Notes under the pieces: model-generated | What the model was told of the DNA's origin: nothing | Databases searched by the model: none | What the model saw: the letters and a program-made list of their open reading frames with translations, nothing else | Shown here: positions 40,455 to 49,177 of the stretch, one piece after another | Numbering within the stretch: position 1 is the stretch's first letter | Layout of the letters: each line of letters opens with the position of its first letter | Translations under genes and position numbers: made by a program | Assembly (NCBI RefSeq): GCF_001613265.1 | Contig: NZ_BDCA01000005.1 | Coordinates: 1-64,000 of the forward strand | Reading direction: 5' to 3' | Length of the DNA: 64,000 bases | From: Nocardia vermiculata NBRC 100427 | GTDB taxonomy: Bacteria > Actinomycetota > Actinomycetes > Mycobacteriales > Mycobacteriaceae

Positions 40455-41411
40455 ATGGACTGGAAATCAGTAGCGGGCCTCGGTGTCGAGGTCGGGGTGA
40501 ATGTGGCGGTGAGTCGATTCGCTCCAGGAGTAGGTGGCTCGATCGTGGGAGGGCTCGCAGGCGGTGCCGCCAAATCACTGACCGAAAGCACGCTGAAGGG
40601 ACAGGGCATCGATGTCGAGGACGCGACCAAGTCGGCATTGTTCGGTGCAGGCGGCAGTCTGGCCGGCCACGGCGCGGCCAGTGGTATCGGAGCATTATCG
40701 CGAGTGGGGGCCAAAAGGGTCGGCGCAGAACTGGGGCAAGCAAACAAACTGGTGTCCGACGCCACCAAGGCAGGCGACGAACTGACGAAAGCAAAAGACG
40801 GTCTCACATCAGCAAAAAAGGGTTTGGCGGACGCGCGCAACGATCTGGCCAAAATAAATCGAGCGCTCCATCCTATCGACTACAAGAAGGCGCTGGACTC
40901 CGTAAAGCAGGCCAAAACTGCTGTACAGCAGGCCGGAGCCAAAGTTGGCCCTGCTCGTATGAAGCAGGTCGATGCCGACCTTCTGGCCAGTAGGTCACGC
41001 TCGTCCATTTCAGGTATGCAACGCCGACAAAAGGCGCTGGATGCGGCAGGGAAGCATCTGCGTGGTGGAAAAGGAAAAGCCAGCAAGCAGGACAGCTTCG
41101 AAGCCGGTGGCTGGGGAAATACCGGTCTCAGGGCCTTGGGTGGGTCCATTGCGGCGGGGCGGGCGGATGGACGAAATCCCGCACAGAGTTCCCCGGGCAA
41201 CGGGAAGGGCGGCGGTAAGGACAAGCCGGGCAAGACCGGCCCCCAGCTTCAGCAGATCGAAGTGGCCTGGGGAGGGGCGAAGTACATGAAGGGGGAGCAG
41301 AAGGAGCCGTTCGCCCCCGATCCGAACTACAAAACCAGTGGGAGTACGACGGGCTTCTTGTTGTATCCGGTCGGAGTGAACCAGCAGATTCGGGACTGGT
41401 ATGTCGGCTGA
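40455..41411 (+). CDS. Glycine-zipper and coiled-coil protein (pair B, first gene)
   Basis: The 318-residue protein starts with a glycine-zipper region (PGVGGSIVGGLAGGAAKSLT; FGAGGSLAGHGAASGIG). A lysine-rich coiled coil follows (TKAGDELTKAKDGLTSAKKG), then AGGWGNTGLRALGG, which is similar to pair A, and a Gly/Lys tail ending with NQQIRDWYVG. Base composition is visibly less GC-rich than in the flanking genes. It overlaps the next gene by 11 bases. There is no signal peptide. The layout of membrane-active segment plus basic tail fits an effector, but no known toxin domain is recognised. Confidence 0.65.
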   Translation: MDWKSVAGLGVEVGVNVAVSRFAPGVGGSIVGGLAGGAAKSLTESTLKGQGIDVEDATKSALFGAGGSLAGHGAASGIGALSRVGAKRVGAELGQANKLVSDATKAGDELTKAKDGLTSAKKGLADARNDLAKINRALHPIDYKKALDSVKQAKTAVQQAGAKVGPARMKQVDADLLASRSRSSISGMQRRQKALDAAGKHLRGGKGKASKQDSFEAGGWGNTGLRALGGSIAAGRADGRNPAQSSPGNGKGGGKDKPGKTGPQLQQIEVAWGGAKYMKGEQKEPFAPDPNYKTSGSTTGFLLYPVGVNQQIRDWYVG

Positions 41412-43092
41412 CTCCCTGGCGGCTGCACTGCGCGAGAACTACGACCTCTTCGGTGATCCGACGAAGGGAGAGAAGTTGGAGCTGACGCCCCCACCGGCCA
41501 TGAAATTGCAGAATTATGCCTCCCTCGCCGGCAATTCGGCAATGGGGGATACCTATGAGGCTGCGGTCAATCTGATGAATGACAAGGGGGCAAAGTTCCA
41601 TGAATCGCAGCAGGCCATCGCGGACAAGGTGAACAAGGATACCGACAAGGTCTCCAAGGAAGGTCGCGAAGGAATCGCACAATTGATCGGCGGTATCAAC
41701 GCGGCGGTCGCCTCGAAGACGGAGATCGACATCGGCAATGCCAACACCTATATCGTAGATATGCTCAATCAGGCATATTCGGAACTGATCGATAATACGG
41801 AGACCGGGTCGGAGAAGGCCACAGGTATATCCAAAGACATCCAGGACTGGGCCAGTAAGTTCGAGAAGGATCAGGCGGCTCGCGATGCCGCTATGCAGGG
41901 GAAGCTGAACAATGCGCTGGGATCTCTGAAGCCGCCGGGGGTGACCGAGGACGGTACCAAGGGGCCCGGCCTGGAAGACCTGAATCTCGGGGCGGACAAG
42001 GATCTCGACGGTATCGGCGGCGCCGAGAAAATCGCCGACAGCGACTTCGATCCCGAGAAGGGCTTGACGCCTGTCGACCCGGACGCCGAGGCTGCCGGTT
42101 CGAAGATCGACGACGCGAACGACAGCATTGTGGATTCGGCACAGACGCCGGACACCTCGGTGTCGAACCCGGCACTCGACACGCCTTCGTTGGGAGCGGG
42201 TACGGGGAGCGGCCTGATGGACCCCGCCGCGATGATGGGCGGAATGAACCCCTTCTCGAATCCGATGGGGTGGGGTAACGGGATGGGCCCGTACGGATCG
42301 CTGGGCGATTCGGTCCGGAACCGGACTGGCGACCTGGACGCGGGCCGGATCGATCGGGCCGTACGACCGCTGACGCCGCAGGTGCAACCGCAGCAGCCCG
42401 CACCGTCCACTCCGTGGTCGAATCAGAACAACGCCACCCAGGTTGCGCACGGCGGTGACGCGGCACCCGGGACGACGTCGGATCAGGCGGGTGGCACCCC
42501 GCCGCCGCGTGTTCCGCGGTCCGACGGGAAGGTCGAATACCTGTTCCCGAACGACCGCAAGCAGTGGGTGTCGCAGGTCGTCGCGCAGGCGCTGGACGCC
42601 GCTTTCGCGAACACCAAGGGGACCGACGCCAAGGCGGCCTATTCCGGTACCTCGGCGAAATGGTCGGACAACAAGCAGATCGGTATGCGGGTGGATCCGA
42701 GCCAGTTGATGACCGGTGATGTCGCGCTGTGGGCCGCGGAACATACCGCGATTATCGTGGCCTTCGGTTCCGCGGAGGGTGGGGCAGATCCGGCGGCCGC
42801 CGAGCCGGCCGGTGTTTCCGACAGTGTGACCGGCGCCCCGGTCTCCGGTAACCCCGATTCCGGGGCCGGTGAGGGGAGTGCGGATCTGCAGGTGATCGTG
42901 GCGGCCGAGATGAAGAAGTTCGAGCCGCAGATGTCGGACAGCGGTGGGGATTTCGGTGATTTCAGCGGATTCGCGCATCCGACGGGAATCGAAGCTGCCG
43001 GCAAGGGCGACGAGGATCCGGGTGGCGGGGTTCCGGGGGACCCGTCCGCCGGCCCGACGATGTCGGCCCTGGCGGGCACGCAGTCGGTATGA
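41401..43092 (+). CDS. T7SS-associated protein with C-terminal TGD/GDFG domain (pair B)
   Basis: The 563-residue protein has a helical N-terminal domain of about 170 residues (SAMGDTYEAAVNLMNDKGAK; IGGINAAVASKTEIDIGNAN), WXG100-like in character. An acidic linker and a Gly/Met stretch follow (DPAAMMGGMNPFSNPMGWGN). The C-terminal domain (about 378-545) is homologous to that of the 38706 protein: VEYLFPNDRKQWVSQVVAQA; PSQLMTGDVALWAAEHTAII; GGDFGDFSGFAHPTGIE. Here a His is kept at the place where NlpC/P60 enzymes have their catalytic His, but the Cys is absent. Probably exported by the ESX machine. Confidence 0.6.
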   Translation: MSADSLAAALRENYDLFGDPTKGEKLELTPPPAMKLQNYASLAGNSAMGDTYEAAVNLMNDKGAKFHESQQAIADKVNKDTDKVSKEGREGIAQLIGGINAAVASKTEIDIGNANTYIVDMLNQAYSELIDNTETGSEKATGISKDIQDWASKFEKDQAARDAAMQGKLNNALGSLKPPGVTEDGTKGPGLEDLNLGADKDLDGIGGAEKIADSDFDPEKGLTPVDPDAEAAGSKIDDANDSIVDSAQTPDTSVSNPALDTPSLGAGTGSGLMDPAAMMGGMNPFSNPMGWGNGMGPYGSLGDSVRNRTGDLDAGRIDRAVRPLTPQVQPQQPAPSTPWSNQNNATQVAHGGDAAPGTTSDQAGGTPPPRVPRSDGKVEYLFPNDRKQWVSQVVAQALDAAFANTKGTDAKAAYSGTSAKWSDNKQIGMRVDPSQLMTGDVALWAAEHTAIIVAFGSAEGGADPAAAEPAGVSDSVTGAPVSGNPDSGAGEGSADLQVIVAAEMKKFEPQMSDSGGDFGDFSGFAHPTGIEAAGKGDEDPGGGVPGDPSAGPTMSALAGTQSV

Positions 43093-43115
43093 GCACAGGG
43101 TGAGAGGAGGCTGTT

Positions 43116-44618
43116 GTGGCGATGAATGTTGATCCGGCGGAGCTGGTATCGGCGGCAGCGGCGCTCGCGGATATGGCGCGTACGACCGGCGGTGGGCTTC
43201 CGAAGAGCTGGGTGGTGCCCGCCGGTGCGGACCCGATCTCCGCACAGGCGGTGCCGCAGCTCAATGCCGGTGCTCAGGACCTGTACAACGGGGTACTCGG
43301 GACGCTGAACGAGGTGCACCGGACCGCACACAACATCGGCGCTGCGGCGGTGGACTACACGCTCGCCGACGACGAGGGGGGCCGCGAGGTGGCCGGCTCG
43401 GGTGCCGATCTGGAGTCCAATCCGGTTGCCGAGCTGCCGCCTCATACCGCGCGTTCCGCGCCGCGATTCACGTTGCCGGCGGTCGGTGCGGAAGTGGATC
43501 CGCTGACCTTCGCCAAACAGTTGCACACCGGTCCGGGGCCGGGCGGGGCCGCGCGGTTCGCCGAGAAGGTGCGGACGTTCCTGTCGACCACACACACCGA
43601 TGCGGTCACCGGTTTGGATCGCGCCGCCCAGACCATGCAGCACTGGACGCCGGTGGGGTCGCAGGCGGCGCTCGAACTCACCGAACGCCGTGGCTGGCTC
43701 GACGAGCTCGGTTCCGCGCTGGGCCGGCTGGCTGACGGCGCGGAGAACTACAGCAACGCCTTCACCGCGGCGAAGGCCAAACATCCGACACCGCAGGAGA
43801 TCATCGCCGCGCGCAAGGAGCTGGTCGCGGCGATGCGGTCGAAGAACGAACTGGGCGTGCAGGACGCGCTGGCCAAAACCCAGGAGCAGAACGCACGTTC
43901 GGCACAGACCGTCAGCGACTACAGCATCGCCGTCGGATCGGAAACACCGAGTGAGTCGGGTAAATCGGGTGAGTCGGAAGCCGGTGCGGCACAGTCCGGC
44001 TCGAACGGCAACGAGATGAACATGCTGGCGCAGATGCTGCCGTCGCTGCTGAGTTCGCTGATGCAGGGCGGCATGATGTCGCAGATGGGGGACAGCACGG
44101 ACGCGCTGACCGGTCTCGACGATTCCGAATACGGATACGACTACGGCGGATACGAAGACTACGGCGCCGGTGGCTACGGCGGGGGCAGTGCCATGCCGAT
44201 CGGCGATATCACCAGCGGTATCGGCGCCGGCGGGGACGTCCCGGCAGTGTCGGTCGGAGCCATGCCGACGGTCGCCTCGGCATCGACGTCGTCCACCGCG
44301 GGTAGCAACGCGCCGAATCTCCCGCGCGCCTCGGTCATCGAACCGCTGTCCTCGTCGGCATCGTCGGCGGCACGGGGGATGCACCCAGGGGGCGGGATGC
44401 CTTATATGCCGATGGCTCCCGGGATGGGCGGCGCGGGTGGCGGCAACAACGAACGCAACCGCGTGGTCGCCTGGCATCCGGACCGGTTGATGTACGTCGA
44501 CGACACCCCGCATACCGAACAGGTCATCGGTGAGAAGCCGACGATCGCACCGTCGGTGACGCCACCGACTCCGTCACCCGCCAACCAGACCCCGAGTCGA
44601 TCCGGAGGCAGTGCATGA
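43116..44618 (+). CDS. EspB-like T7SS substrate (PE/PPE-fold protein)
   Basis: The 500-residue protein begins with a PE-like helical pair (MNVDPAELVSAAAALADMAR; KSWVVPAGADPISAQ), then the T7SS signal YTLAD (YxxxD). A PPE-like helical part follows (residues about 125-270; ARFAEKVRTFLSTTHTDAVT). The C-terminal half is low-complexity, with a Met-rich segment (NMLAQMLPSLLSSLMQGGMM) and Tyr/Gly repeats (YGYDYGGYEDYG). This is the plan of EspB of ESX-1. GTG 43116 is chosen since GGAGG is 5 bases upstream. It overlaps an EspL/YbaB-like gene, as in the espB-espL-espK order of ESX-1. Confidence 0.7.
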   Translation: MAMNVDPAELVSAAAALADMARTTGGGLPKSWVVPAGADPISAQAVPQLNAGAQDLYNGVLGTLNEVHRTAHNIGAAAVDYTLADDEGGREVAGSGADLESNPVAELPPHTARSAPRFTLPAVGAEVDPLTFAKQLHTGPGPGGAARFAEKVRTFLSTTHTDAVTGLDRAAQTMQHWTPVGSQAALELTERRGWLDELGSALGRLADGAENYSNAFTAAKAKHPTPQEIIAARKELVAAMRSKNELGVQDALAKTQEQNARSAQTVSDYSIAVGSETPSESGKSGESEAGAAQSGSNGNEMNMLAQMLPSLLSSLMQGGMMSQMGDSTDALTGLDDSEYGYDYGGYEDYGAGGYGGGSAMPIGDITSGIGAGGDVPAVSVGAMPTVASASTSSTAGSNAPNLPRASVIEPLSSSASSAARGMHPGGGMPYMPMAPGMGGAGGGNNERNRVVAWHPDRLMYVDDTPHTEQVIGEKPTIAPSVTPPTPSPANQTPSRSGGSA

Positions 44619-44956
44619 GTGGAATCCACCCCGATGTCCAGGCGGCCTTGGATGCCGCCCGCGAGTTGCGGCACAAAATTGCCGATCTGCGCGAGCGGAT
44701 CGATTCGATCCGGGCGCGGCGCCCGTCGCCCAGCGGCTGTGTCATTCCGGAGGTCGACGCGATGGGCCGGCTCACCGACCTGTATCTGGCCCCCGGGACG
44801 GTCGACCGGTTCGAGGCCGACGAACTCGTCGCCGAGATCATGGGCTCGATCCGGGAGAGTTCGGCAGATGCGGGACGCCAGTATCAGGTGATCATGGAGG
44901 CCGAGCCGACGCCCGATCCGGACTCGGCCGGTGAACAGGTGGAGCACGCGTCGTGA
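44615..44956 (+). CDS. EspL/YbaB-like small protein
   Basis: The 113-residue protein has a leading coiled coil (AALDAARELRHKIADLRERI), a short sheet-like middle (VDAMGRLTDLYLAPGTVDRF), and a final helix (ADELVAEIMGSIRESSADAG). This helix-sheet-helix plan is that of YbaB/EbfC-fold proteins, which include EspL of ESX-1. It overlaps the EspB-like gene (ATGA) and the next gene (GTGA), so it is translated with them. EspL-like proteins are cytosolic helpers for Esp substrates. Confidence 0.65.
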   Translation: MSGIHPDVQAALDAARELRHKIADLRERIDSIRARRPSPSGCVIPEVDAMGRLTDLYLAPGTVDRFEADELVAEIMGSIRESSADAGRQYQVIMEAEPTPDPDSAGEQVEHAS

Positions 44957-45738
44957 CGGACCCGGGCGGTGTGACCGCCGCGGACGCGATCCGCTGGCTG
45001 CACGAGGAGGGTTTGTCACGGCTGGCGGGAGTGGGTGATCGCAGTGCGCATCCGATCGCCGCGTTCACCGTCGATATCGCGACCGGCACGGTCGGCGCGC
45101 ATCCCACCTCCGGCTCCGGCTCCGATGTCAGCACGTTCGCCGCCGACGACCTGCCACATCCGGCGGGTACACCGAAACGGCTCGTCGTAGTCGGCATCAC
45201 CGCGGCAGAGGCGATGCTGGTGGTGGATCTTGCTGCGGCGTTGACGATTTCGATCAATGCCGATCAGCCTGAGGCAGCAGCACGTTCCTGGGTGTTGCAG
45301 TTGCTGCTGAATCCCGAGATCACCATCTCGACCAACAGTGCGGCCGTCGCGATCGGTGACAGTCCACGGTGCCGCCGCTCGTTCATTCCGGGTAGCGCCG
45401 CCACCATCGTCAATATCGACGATATGAATCCGCCGCTGACGACCGTGACGCTGGATGCGGCGACCGACGGCCCCGACCACCTGGATATCGAGGCCGACGG
45501 TACCGGCGAAATGTATCTGGGTTCGCGGTTCTGGTCGTTGCGCCAGGTGCTGACGGTCGGCGATTCCGCCTGGAGAGCACTGGTCGACCAGATGTCGCAG
45601 ACGTCGGAATCGGAGGCCGCGTCGCCGGGCTCCGCGAATCCGCGGCCGCGCCCGGCCACGAGTGTGGCACCGCCTGCCGGTGCGCTCGCATCACCGCCCC
45701 GGGGCACCTTCGCCCCCGACCTTTCGGAGAACCGATGA
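44953..45738 (+). CDS. Uncharacterised ESX-accessory protein
   Basis: The 261-residue protein has no signal or membrane helix. The N-terminal 85 residues are mixed; a middle part (LVVVGITAAEAMLVVDLAAA; ARSWVLQLLLNPEITISTNS) looks like an alpha/beta domain; the end is Pro/Ser-rich. I recognise no family. It overlaps its neighbours at both ends, between two YbaB-like genes. That strongly suggests a cytosolic role in handling the EspB/EspK-like substrates encoded here. Confidence 0.55.
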   Translation: MTDPGGVTAADAIRWLHEEGLSRLAGVGDRSAHPIAAFTVDIATGTVGAHPTSGSGSDVSTFAADDLPHPAGTPKRLVVVGITAAEAMLVVDLAAALTISINADQPEAAARSWVLQLLLNPEITISTNSAAVAIGDSPRCRRSFIPGSAATIVNIDDMNPPLTTVTLDAATDGPDHLDIEADGTGEMYLGSRFWSLRQVLTVGDSAWRALVDQMSQTSESEAASPGSANPRPRPATSVAPPAGALASPPRGTFAPDLSENR

Positions 45739-46088
45739 ACGACGTGGAATACGACGACTATCTGGACGAAGCCGGTCCCGTGGCGCCGGACTGGAAGTCG
45801 ATGACCTATGAGGTGTTCAACCCCGATCACAGTGTCGGGGTCGCCTGCGATCGCGATGGTGAGATCGTCGGTTTGCACCTGTCCGATGAGGCCCGCGACA
45901 ACGGCGACAGCTGGCTCGCGCAGGAGATCCTGCGGCTGGCACGGCTGGCTCATCTGAAATCCCGGGTCGGTTTGCGTGCCGAGATGGAATACAACGGTGC
46001 GCGCCCCTACACCGTCGATTCGTTCGATCTGCCGACCGAGGCGTCGTATCGGGCGATGGAGAACGCCGAGTTCGGCACCACGCTCTGA
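45735..46088 (+). CDS. Second YbaB-like small protein
   Basis: The 117-residue acidic protein contains YEVFNPDHSVGVACDRDGEI then VGLHLSDEARDNGDSWLAQE and ILRLARLAHLKSRVGLRAEM. This strand-turn-strand-long-helix order is that of the YbaB fold. It overlaps the preceding gene by 4 bases. With the gene at 44615 it gives two YbaB-like proteins in one operon, which could form a heterodimer. Confidence 0.5.
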   Translation: MNDVEYDDYLDEAGPVAPDWKSMTYEVFNPDHSVGVACDRDGEIVGLHLSDEARDNGDSWLAQEILRLARLAHLKSRVGLRAEMEYNGARPYTVDSFDLPTEASYRAMENAEFGTTL

Positions 46089-46123
46089 CCGAGCGCACTA
46101 CGGCTACCGAAGGGAAGTCTGTC

Positions 46124-46423
46124 ATGGTGGATATGGACGACACCGACGACGTCGTCGGGGCGTCGAGCTTCTTCGCTCGAGCTCTCACCTCCAATACCGG
46201 TCACATCTCCGGGGCCGCCGGAGATTTCGGGTTGCTGCACCGGCCGGAATCCGAACTCGACGACGGACAGGTGGCCGTGTGCAGCAAGATGGTGTCCTGG
46301 TTCCTCGACGCGGGAGCCACCCGCGACGATCACAGCGCCGCCACTGCGGGCGCGGTGCGTGACGCGGCGGTGACGATCGGCAATACCGACGTCGACAACG
46401 GTGCGCACGTCCGGTCGGTCTGA
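46124..46423 (+). CDS. Small EspC/WXG100-sized protein
   Basis: The 99-residue protein is the right size for an Esx/EspC family substrate and is mainly helical (SSFFARALTSNTGHISGAAG; DDGQVAVCSKMVSWFLDAGA; HSAATAGAVRDAAVTIG). There is no WXG triplet and no YxxxD/E. ATG 46124 has GAAGGGAAG upstream. The call as an EspC-like protein rests on size and context and is weak. Confidence 0.45.
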   Translation: MVDMDDTDDVVGASSFFARALTSNTGHISGAAGDFGLLHRPESELDDGQVAVCSKMVSWFLDAGATRDDHSAATAGAVRDAAVTIGNTDVDNGAHVRSV

Positions 46424-46429
46424 GCACCG

Positions 46430-49036
46430 ATGGAGTCCGGGCACGACAGCCGGTTCTGGGACGAGATCGTCGGCAAGCACTGGCCGGCGATCCCGCCGTC
46501 GGATCTGCATCGGCTGCAGTCGATTGCCCGTGATGCTGCCGAGAACACCGATCCCGAGGAGGCCGATCGCGCGCGACGTCTGTTTTCCGACCGCGTCCGT
46601 GTCAGCCGGGGACTACAGCCGGCCAAGGACGATATGGCTGCTCAGGTCGGCAGTCTGCGATCGATGGTGGACGCGCTGGTCGTCGCCTCGGATGTGTTCG
46701 GGCTGCTGGGAGACCTGGCGTACCGCACCCGCCACCGGATACTCGACATCGTCGAGCGTGCCGACGCCGATATCGAACGGGTGCGTCAGGAACAGAGCGA
46801 CGCGGACAGTGCCGAGGAGCGCGAGGAGGCCGAGGCGGATCGGGAGCGGCGCATCTCGGCGATTGTGCGCGAGGCGCGCGACGATGTCGCAGACGTCGAA
46901 CGAAACGCCCTGACCATGCTGGGACCGCACGGGCTCCCGGAGCTCGCGACGCTGGCCGAACTGCTGGGGCAGCCGAATCCGTGGGCGCCGTCCGGCGGTG
47001 CCGGCTCTTCGCCGGGGCATCGTTCTCCGTCCGCCGGCGGGCGGGGAGCAGGCGGTCCGCCACATCCGGTAGGTGCCCCGCCCCTCCCGCACGGACCCGA
47101 CGGCCGGCTGGTGTCGGGGCCGCTGTTGCCCGGCCTGATCCGGCTCGATCCGGGACTGTTTCCCCATTCGCCGCTGCCCTTCGGCGATCTGACGGAGCGG
47201 TTTCGGGACGCACTGTTCGGTGTGCCCGCCGAGGACCGTATCCCGCTGGTGCAACCGCCTGCTTCGACCGCGCCGAGCCCGCCCCCCGAAGTATCCGGTG
47301 GTGCCGGACCCGATGTGCACGGCGGGCCCGCGCCACAGAACGGTGCCGGATGGGCCCCGGCTACGCCGGGACCCACGCAGTCGCCCCCGCGAGTGGTCGG
47401 CATCGCGCCCGTAGGTGGTGGTGAGCATCCGGACGAACTCGACGGTGCTGCAGGCGCGGAACGGCAGGAGCCGCAGGCGCACCGAGACGACCGTCCCGAG
47501 TTGGACGGAGCAGCCGGCAACCACTCGGATCCGGGGGCCGGCGATGACGACGACCGGACCGCGACCGATTCGGAACCCGGTGCCGCGCATCTGGTTCGAA
47601 CTGCCCGCGACGATGCCGAGTTCGACGAAGAGTTCCCGGGCACCGACTCAGGCGGATCCGGTAGCCGTCCCGCCGCGATGGCTACCACCGACGCAGGTGA
47701 GGTGGCGCCGACACCGATCCCACTGGCTGCGCCCGCTCCCGGCGTCCCGGCGGTGTCCGCCCCGGCCGACCGGATGAACGCTCCTGCAACCCAGGTCAAT
47801 GCCCCGACGGGTGCTGCCGGGGCCGGGGCCGAGCCACGCGCGCCGTCACCACCGGACACCAGGGCGGCATCGGCTGCCGGGAAGGGGCCCCTGGTGGGGC
47901 AGCCGCCGGGCGCATCGGTGACCGCTCCGGCGAAGGCACAGTCTCCGCTGCCTCTTCCCGACGCCGATCGATCGGCCGGCCCGGATGGGGAACGCGATCC
48001 GGCGGACACGGTTCGAGATGCTGTCGGCGCGGCGATGGTGGCAGCGTCGGCACCGGCGTTCGTCGTGGGTGAGCGGGTCGACGGCGATCTGGTCCTGGCA
48101 CGCAGCTTGCTGAGCAGCCTACTTGCAGCGGTGGGTGATTCGGCGCTCGGAGTCGATTGGGCAGTGGCGATCCTGCGTCACTCCGGTGGCTTGACCGCCT
48201 TCGTCACCTCGAACGAGGGGCGGGGCTGGCTACCGGCCGGACTGTATCTACCGCGCGAATTGTCGACTCCGTGGGTATGGTCCGAGTCCGATAACAGCGG
48301 TTGGGAAGGTGTCGCCGATCCGGCACGGGTGCTGGTCGAATTCGGGCTGGCCTGGGGGACGAAGGTCGGGGCTCGCCTCGCCGCGCTGGTGTCGTCCAGA
48401 CCGATCGATCCCACTCTCGCAGCTCAGCTCGGGCCGGTGGCCGTGGCGGGCGAGACGGGCCCGGATCCGGTGATGGACTTCGGCTCGGCAGCACCGGGAT
48501 CGGTCGATCGCCTGGAGTTGGTCGGGGCGGCGCAGCTCATCGATCGGGTGACGGCGACGCCGCCCGATCGGATCGCGGAACGCTGCCTCGCACTCGCCCG
48601 GGACGCGCACACGCGGGCCGCCGCTGCGCCGGATGCCCTGGGCGTCGCCGCGATTCGTGATGCCGTGCTTCGGACGATCGCGCAACGGCGGCCGGTGCCG
48701 GAGCAGCTGTGGGAGGAGTTGCGCGATGCCGACGCCGTGGTCGCGGCGTCGATCCTGCCGTTGCGCTCCGATGTGTCACGGGTGGCGCTCGGAGAGTTGC
48801 GATCCGAGACCGGTAGCGGCAGGCGGGGCGAGGCCGCCACGCTGCGCGCGCTGGTGTGTCAGCGGCGCTGCGACGAGCTGGTGCTGTTGCTGGCGGCGGC
48901 ACCGACCCGGCAGTTGTTGCGAGATGCCGTATACGCCCACGCGCAACTTCTCGAGCTGGGTCCGCCGTCTGCCGGGCCGGACGGTGCCGGCCCCCCGCCA
49001 CGCGTGTCGTCGGTGAGCGCGGGGCCGCGCAGATGA
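46430..49036 (+). CDS. EspK-like proline-rich protein
   Basis: The 868-residue protein has a helical N-terminal part with a WXG-like first domain, a coiled coil (EEADRARRLFSDRVRVSRGL; DADSAEEREEAEADRERRIS), and a very long Pro/Ala/Gly region (residues about 185-540). A folded C-terminal domain of about 300 residues follows, with TSNEGRGWLPAGLYLPREL, GWEGVADPARVLVEFGLAWG and CQRRCDELVLLLAAAPTRQL. The same C-terminal domain ends the protein at 49178-51130 and resembles that of M. tuberculosis Rv3899c near ESX-2 (DUF5631/DUF5632). The place after espB/espL-like genes matches espK. Confidence 0.6.
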   Translation: MESGHDSRFWDEIVGKHWPAIPPSDLHRLQSIARDAAENTDPEEADRARRLFSDRVRVSRGLQPAKDDMAAQVGSLRSMVDALVVASDVFGLLGDLAYRTRHRILDIVERADADIERVRQEQSDADSAEEREEAEADRERRISAIVREARDDVADVERNALTMLGPHGLPELATLAELLGQPNPWAPSGGAGSSPGHRSPSAGGRGAGGPPHPVGAPPLPHGPDGRLVSGPLLPGLIRLDPGLFPHSPLPFGDLTERFRDALFGVPAEDRIPLVQPPASTAPSPPPEVSGGAGPDVHGGPAPQNGAGWAPATPGPTQSPPRVVGIAPVGGGEHPDELDGAAGAERQEPQAHRDDRPELDGAAGNHSDPGAGDDDDRTATDSEPGAAHLVRTARDDAEFDEEFPGTDSGGSGSRPAAMATTDAGEVAPTPIPLAAPAPGVPAVSAPADRMNAPATQVNAPTGAAGAGAEPRAPSPPDTRAASAAGKGPLVGQPPGASVTAPAKAQSPLPLPDADRSAGPDGERDPADTVRDAVGAAMVAASAPAFVVGERVDGDLVLARSLLSSLLAAVGDSALGVDWAVAILRHSGGLTAFVTSNEGRGWLPAGLYLPRELSTPWVWSESDNSGWEGVADPARVLVEFGLAWGTKVGARLAALVSSRPIDPTLAAQLGPVAVAGETGPDPVMDFGSAAPGSVDRLELVGAAQLIDRVTATPPDRIAERCLALARDAHTRAAAAPDALGVAAIRDAVLRTIAQRRPVPEQLWEELRDADAVVAASILPLRSDVSRVALGELRSETGSGRRGEAATLRALVCQRRCDELVLLLAAAPTRQLLRDAVYAHAQLLELGPPSAGPDGAGPPPRVSSVSAGPRR

Positions 49037-49092
49037 GCGGGTGGCAGCGGAGGTGGTGCGGGATGCGAGGGGATCGCGCCGTCGAGTTCGAC

Positions 49093-49108
49093 TTCCCTCG
49101 ATTGGGAA
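49093..49108. promoter_or_regulatory. TTCCC-N6-GGGAA palindrome, site 3
   Basis: TTCCCTCGATTGGGAA lies 69 bases before ATG 49178. The bases GGGAACAGTCGC that close it are identical to those at site 1, so the two promoters may share further elements. Confidence 0.65.
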
Positions 49109-49177
49109 CAGTCGCGTGTGGCCCTACGGCGCGGTGTGCCGACAATGGTGGTGTCGGCGGAGGAAAGGATTTCGGAA

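Noticed and set aside
41128..44513. Long minus-strand open frames (705 and 624 codons) across 41-44.5 kb
   Set aside because: They lie opposite well-supported plus-strand genes with ribosome binding sites and recognisable T7SS features; composition is typical of antisense shadows.
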